Below are positions 61,480 to 64,000 of a stretch of 64,000 nucleotides of DNA, piece by piece. Below the pieces are notes generated by a model, which worked only from the letters and a program-made list of their open reading frames with translations, was not told where the DNA came from and did not search any database. The stretch's first letter is position 1; each line of letters starts with the position of its first letter. This DNA comes from Dinoroseobacter sp965279125 (GTDB taxonomy: Bacteria > Pseudomonadota > Alphaproteobacteria > Rhodobacterales > Rhodobacteraceae). The translations under genes and the position numbers were made by a program. The stretch lies in contig CBDIHL010000042.1 in the NCBI GenBank assembly GCA_965279125.1, positions 124,001-188,000 of the forward strand, read 5' to 3'.

Positions 61480-62295
61480 CTATTTGACCGCGCCGGCCGT
61501 CATGCCGCGCGTGAAATGCTTTTGGATAAACAATGCCATGATGAAGATCGGCACGGTGATCATGACGCCTGCGGCACTCATCAACTCCCACAGATCGCCG
61601 CGTTCGGTGCGGAAATTGACCAGACCGACGGGCAAGGTGACAGCCTCGCGGCGCGACAGGATCAGGGCGAACAGAAATTCGTTCCATGTCAGGATGAAGC
61701 AGAAGATCGACGAGGTCATGATGCCCGGCGCGGCCATCGGCAGAACGATGTCCTTGATCACCCGCAAGCGCGACGCGCCGTCGATCATTGCGGCCTCTTC
61801 GCTGTCGGTGGGGATTGCGTCAATGAAGCCCTTGATCATCCAGATCACGAACGGTGTGACGATGGCGAGGTTGACGATGATCAGCGCGATCCGGGTGTCC
61901 AGAAGGTCCAGTTGGCGGAACATCAAGAAGAACGGCAACACGATGACCACGGCGGGAATGAACTGCGTCGACAGGATCAAGAAGAACAGGAACTTGCGCG
62001 CCCGCACCCGAAACCGCGAGAACGAATAGGCAGCCAAGGTGGCGCAGGGCACCGCGATGGCAACCGTGACCGTCGCCACGATGACCGAGTTCAGCACCAT
62101 GCTGCCAAGGTTCCACGGGTGCGAGAACACGGTGATGAAGTTCTGGAACGTCGGCTCGAAGAACAGCGACAGCGAATAGGCGTCGCGGGGTTGCTTGAAG
62201 GCGGTCAGGAACATCCATGCGATCGGAAACAGGACCACGATGGAGATGAGAACCAGAAGGGCACGCTCGCCCAGATATGCGAGGGTCTTTTTCAT
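61480..62295 (-). CDS. ABC transporter permease, MalG-like
   Basis: 271 residues from ATG 62295, overlapping the upstream permease stop by 4 bp. Six helices are predicted, starting with LLVLISIVVLFPIAWMFLTA. The EAA loop is EEAAMIDGASRLRVIKDIVL. It forms the membrane channel with the permease at 62292-63176. Confidence 0.93.
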   Translation of the reverse strand: MKKTLAYLGERALLVLISIVVLFPIAWMFLTAFKQPRDAYSLSLFFEPTFQNFITVFSHPWNLGSMVLNSVIVATVTVAIAVPCATLAAYSFSRFRVRARKFLFFLILSTQFIPAVVIVLPFFLMFRQLDLLDTRIALIIVNLAIVTPFVIWMIKGFIDAIPTDSEEAAMIDGASRLRVIKDIVLPMAAPGIMTSSIFCFILTWNEFLFALILSRREAVTLPVGLVNFRTERGDLWELMSAAGVMITVPIFIMALFIQKHFTRGMTAGAVK

Positions 62296-63176
62296 GCGGT
62301 TGCCATCTTTCTTTCGCTCAGCAGCATGCGGACATACCAGATTGAGATGAACATCATGATCACGGTCAGGATCCAAGCGAGGGCCGAGGCGTAGCCCATG
62401 TCGAACCAGCGGAAACCGACGTTGAAGATGAAGTAGGCCAATGTCTCCGTCGATGTGCCGGGGCCACCGCCGGTCAACGTGACGACCTGGTCGAACATCT
62501 TCAACGCGAAGATCGTCTTGAGAACGGCCATCACAAGGATCACGCCGCGCATCTGAGGCAAGATGATCTCGTAGATGATGCGCAGGTTCGAAGCCCCGTC
62601 GATGCGCGCCGCCTCCTCAGTCTCACGCGGGATGGAGGCGAGGCCGCCGAGGCACATGAAGGTCATATACGGCGTCCAGTGCCACACATCTGTCAGCACG
62701 AGGATCCCCATGGCAAGGTTCGGATCAGCAAGCCATGGCACGCCCTGCAAGGCGGGAAACACCGCGCCGAGGCCGTTGGCGATGACGCCGAATTCGGGGT
62801 TGAACATGAAGCGGTAGCTGACACCGATCAGCGCGGGGCTCATGGCAAAGGGCAAGATCAGGATAATGCGCGTGAAGGTGTGCATCGGACCCTTGCGGCG
62901 AAGAAGCAGCGCAAGCGCCATGGCGAGGATCACGGTTAAGATGACGCTGGTGACAACGAAGATGAAGGTCACCCAGAGCGAGTTCAGAAACGCGCTTTCG
63001 CTGGCGGCATAAATGTAATTGTCAAAGCCCACGAACCCACTTGGGCGGCGGCTTTCGGTCAAATCCCACGCGCGAAACGAGGTGATCAACGAATACGCGA
63101 GGGGATAGATGGTGGTCGCCAGCACAATGACAAACGCGGGGATCAGTAACCAATAGGGGAGAAGCCGGTCTTGCAC
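62292..63176 (-). CDS. ABC transporter permease, MalF-like
   Basis: 294 residues, six helices (first: YWLLIPAFVIVLATTIYPLA). The EAA loop is EEAARIDGASNLRIIYEIIL. It lacks the long N-terminal periplasmic insertion seen in the MalF-like protein at 10080-11105. It starts 75 bp after the binding-protein gene, beyond the terminator-like hairpin at 63204-63239. Confidence 0.93.
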   Translation of the reverse strand: MQDRLLPYWLLIPAFVIVLATTIYPLAYSLITSFRAWDLTESRRPSGFVGFDNYIYAASESAFLNSLWVTFIFVVTSVILTVILAMALALLLRRKGPMHTFTRIILILPFAMSPALIGVSYRFMFNPEFGVIANGLGAVFPALQGVPWLADPNLAMGILVLTDVWHWTPYMTFMCLGGLASIPRETEEAARIDGASNLRIIYEIILPQMRGVILVMAVLKTIFALKMFDQVVTLTGGGPGTSTETLAYFIFNVGFRWFDMGYASALAWILTVIMMFISIWYVRMLLSERKMATA

Positions 63177-63203
63177 GGGGACACCTCATCGCAGTCGAGA
63201 CGG

Positions 63204-63239
63204 AAAAAAGGGGCCGGACGTGTCTTACCGTCCGGCCCC
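63204..63239 (-). terminator. Intrinsic terminator/attenuator between binding-protein and permease genes
   Basis: On the minus strand, an 11-bp stem GGGGCCGGACG / CGTCCGGCCCC (63239-63229 and 63220-63210) is followed directly by TTTTTT (63209-63204). It sits 13 bp after the binding-protein stop (63252) and before the permeases. Partial read-through would yield excess binding protein. Confidence 0.85.
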
Positions 63240-63251
63240 AGGGAGGAGAGG

Positions 63252-64000
63252 TTAGCGGATCGCCGCGATGTCTTCGGCGGCCTGGTTCAGCACCGCTTGG
63301 ACATCGGTTTCCTCGCCAGAGGCAAGGCTGGAGATCGCGGTCTCGAGGATCAGCACGATGCGCGGCCAGTTGTCGCCAAACTCGATACCGTCAGCCGTTG
63401 CCAAGGCGTCGGCGGCAGCTTGGTGCATCCCGCCCCAGCGTGCGTTGACCTCTGGATCGGTGAGGTTCGACATGTGAACGGCCACAACCTCGGACAGCTC
63501 AGGGTCAAGCAGGACGTCACGCTCAAGCGCCGGATCGGTCAGCCAGCTGAGGAACTCAGTCGCCGCACCCTTGGAGTCGGACTCTTGCGTTACACCGAAC
63601 ACCCATGTGTTGGTGAAGGTCGTGCGGTCCGCGCCTGCAATCGATGGCAAGGCGGTGAAGCCAACCTGCTCGGGCGTCAGGGTCGACTGCTCAGGGTCGG
63701 TCAACTGCGAGCGTACCCACCACCACACTGGCAGCATGGCGGAATTGCCTTGCTTGAAGCTGGTCACGGCGTCCTGCTCGACGAACACGGCAGAGCCTGC
63801 GGGCACGATTTCTTCGGCCAGATAGCTGATATATGTCTCGGTCGCAGCAACACCTTCGGCGGAGTTGAAGATCGCGTTGCCATCGGCGTCAAACAGATCG
63901 CCGCCCTTGCCCCACAGCAGGTTCATCCAAACCATCAGGTTCTGACCGTTCAGCTTGCCATATGGCAATGCGATACCGGCTGCGTCCGAGCTGTCCTGGA
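63252..64000 (-). CDS. ABC transporter substrate-binding protein, family 1, C-terminal part (5' end outside window)
   Basis: The frame is open to the right edge; 248 C-terminal residues are visible, starting QDSSDAAGIALPYGKL. The pattern of family-1 solute-binding proteins is clear: NLMVWMNLLWGKGGDLFDAD, YISYLAEEIVPAG, AMLPVWWWVRSQL and TFTNTWVFGVTQESDSKGAA, with the usual helical end. It belongs to the transporter encoded downstream. Signal peptide and first lobe lie outside the window. Confidence 0.92.
   Translation of the reverse strand, partial: QDSSDAAGIALPYGKLNGQNLMVWMNLLWGKGGDLFDADGNAIFNSAEGVAATETYISYLAEEIVPAGSAVFVEQDAVTSFKQGNSAMLPVWWWVRSQLTDPEQSTLTPEQVGFTALPSIAGADRTTFTNTWVFGVTQESDSKGAATEFLSWLTDPALERDVLLDPELSEVVAVHMSNLTDPEVNARWGGMHQAAADALATADGIEFGDNWPRIVLILETAISSLASGEETDVQAVLNQAAEDIAAIR

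Overview
The window looks like chromosomal DNA of a GC-rich (about 60 %) alphaproteobacterium of the Rhodobacterales, probably a marine Roseobacter-type organism. The evidence is the coding style, the many 4-bp ATGA/TTGA stop-start overlaps, the abundance of ABC and TRAP uptake systems, and the acs-adk-DUF4212-symporter block. Coding density is very high, only one gene-free stretch exceeds 300 bp, and no rRNA, tRNA, CRISPR array, insertion sequence or prophage was recognised.

Layout. (1) 1-6.3 kb: the end of a lytic transglycosylase, a secreted alginate-lyase-like protein preceded by three direct repeats, a small membrane protein, and an smc gene broken by five apparent frameshifts. (2) 6.4-22.2 kb: a large catabolic locus. 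An ABC sugar-type transporter is followed in one tight operon by a GMC oxidoreductase, SnoaL/NTF2-fold proteins, a LacI regulator, a bicupin, an M19 dipeptidase and a MetE-like protein. A further SnoaL protein is divergent, giving six in all. Two LacI-type operators lie in the divergent promoter. (3) 22.3-30.3 kb: an accessory region with a SARP-like regulator, an S8 peptidase overlapping a PAP2/haloperoxidase-like protein, two cell-wall-hydrolase-like genes, and three AT-richer secreted or membrane proteins of unknown function. (4) 30.4-39.6 kb: a membrane-anchored DnaQ-like exonuclease, a small membrane protein, a cNMP/CBS/DUF294 protein, then acetate uptake and activation (symporter, DUF4212, adk, acs).

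(5) 39.6-57.0 kb: an aromatic/malonate-type catabolic region. One arm (minus strand) has FAA hydrolase, nitroreductase, OsmC, a TRAP transporter and an intradiol dioxygenase. The divergent arm has YciI, GntR, malonyl-CoA decarboxylase, malonyl-CoA synthetase and an FAD monooxygenase. Next come a sulfatase and GST, divergent from a TAXI-TRAP system. The two divergent promoters share the 13-bp motif TATCGATATTTTT, which suggests one regulator, probably the GntR protein. (6) 57.1-64 kb: a second ABC transporter operon with a bicupin paralogous to that in region 2, a HpcH/HpaI aldolase, an alpha/beta hydrolase and an RraA-type aldolase; its solute-binding gene runs off the right edge.

The most unusual features are the SnoaL-rich ABC operon with its predicted LacI operators, the S8-protease/haloperoxidase pair with its neighbours, and the shared motif tying together the malonate/aromatic region. 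Substrates for all three catabolic loci are inferred only in general terms.
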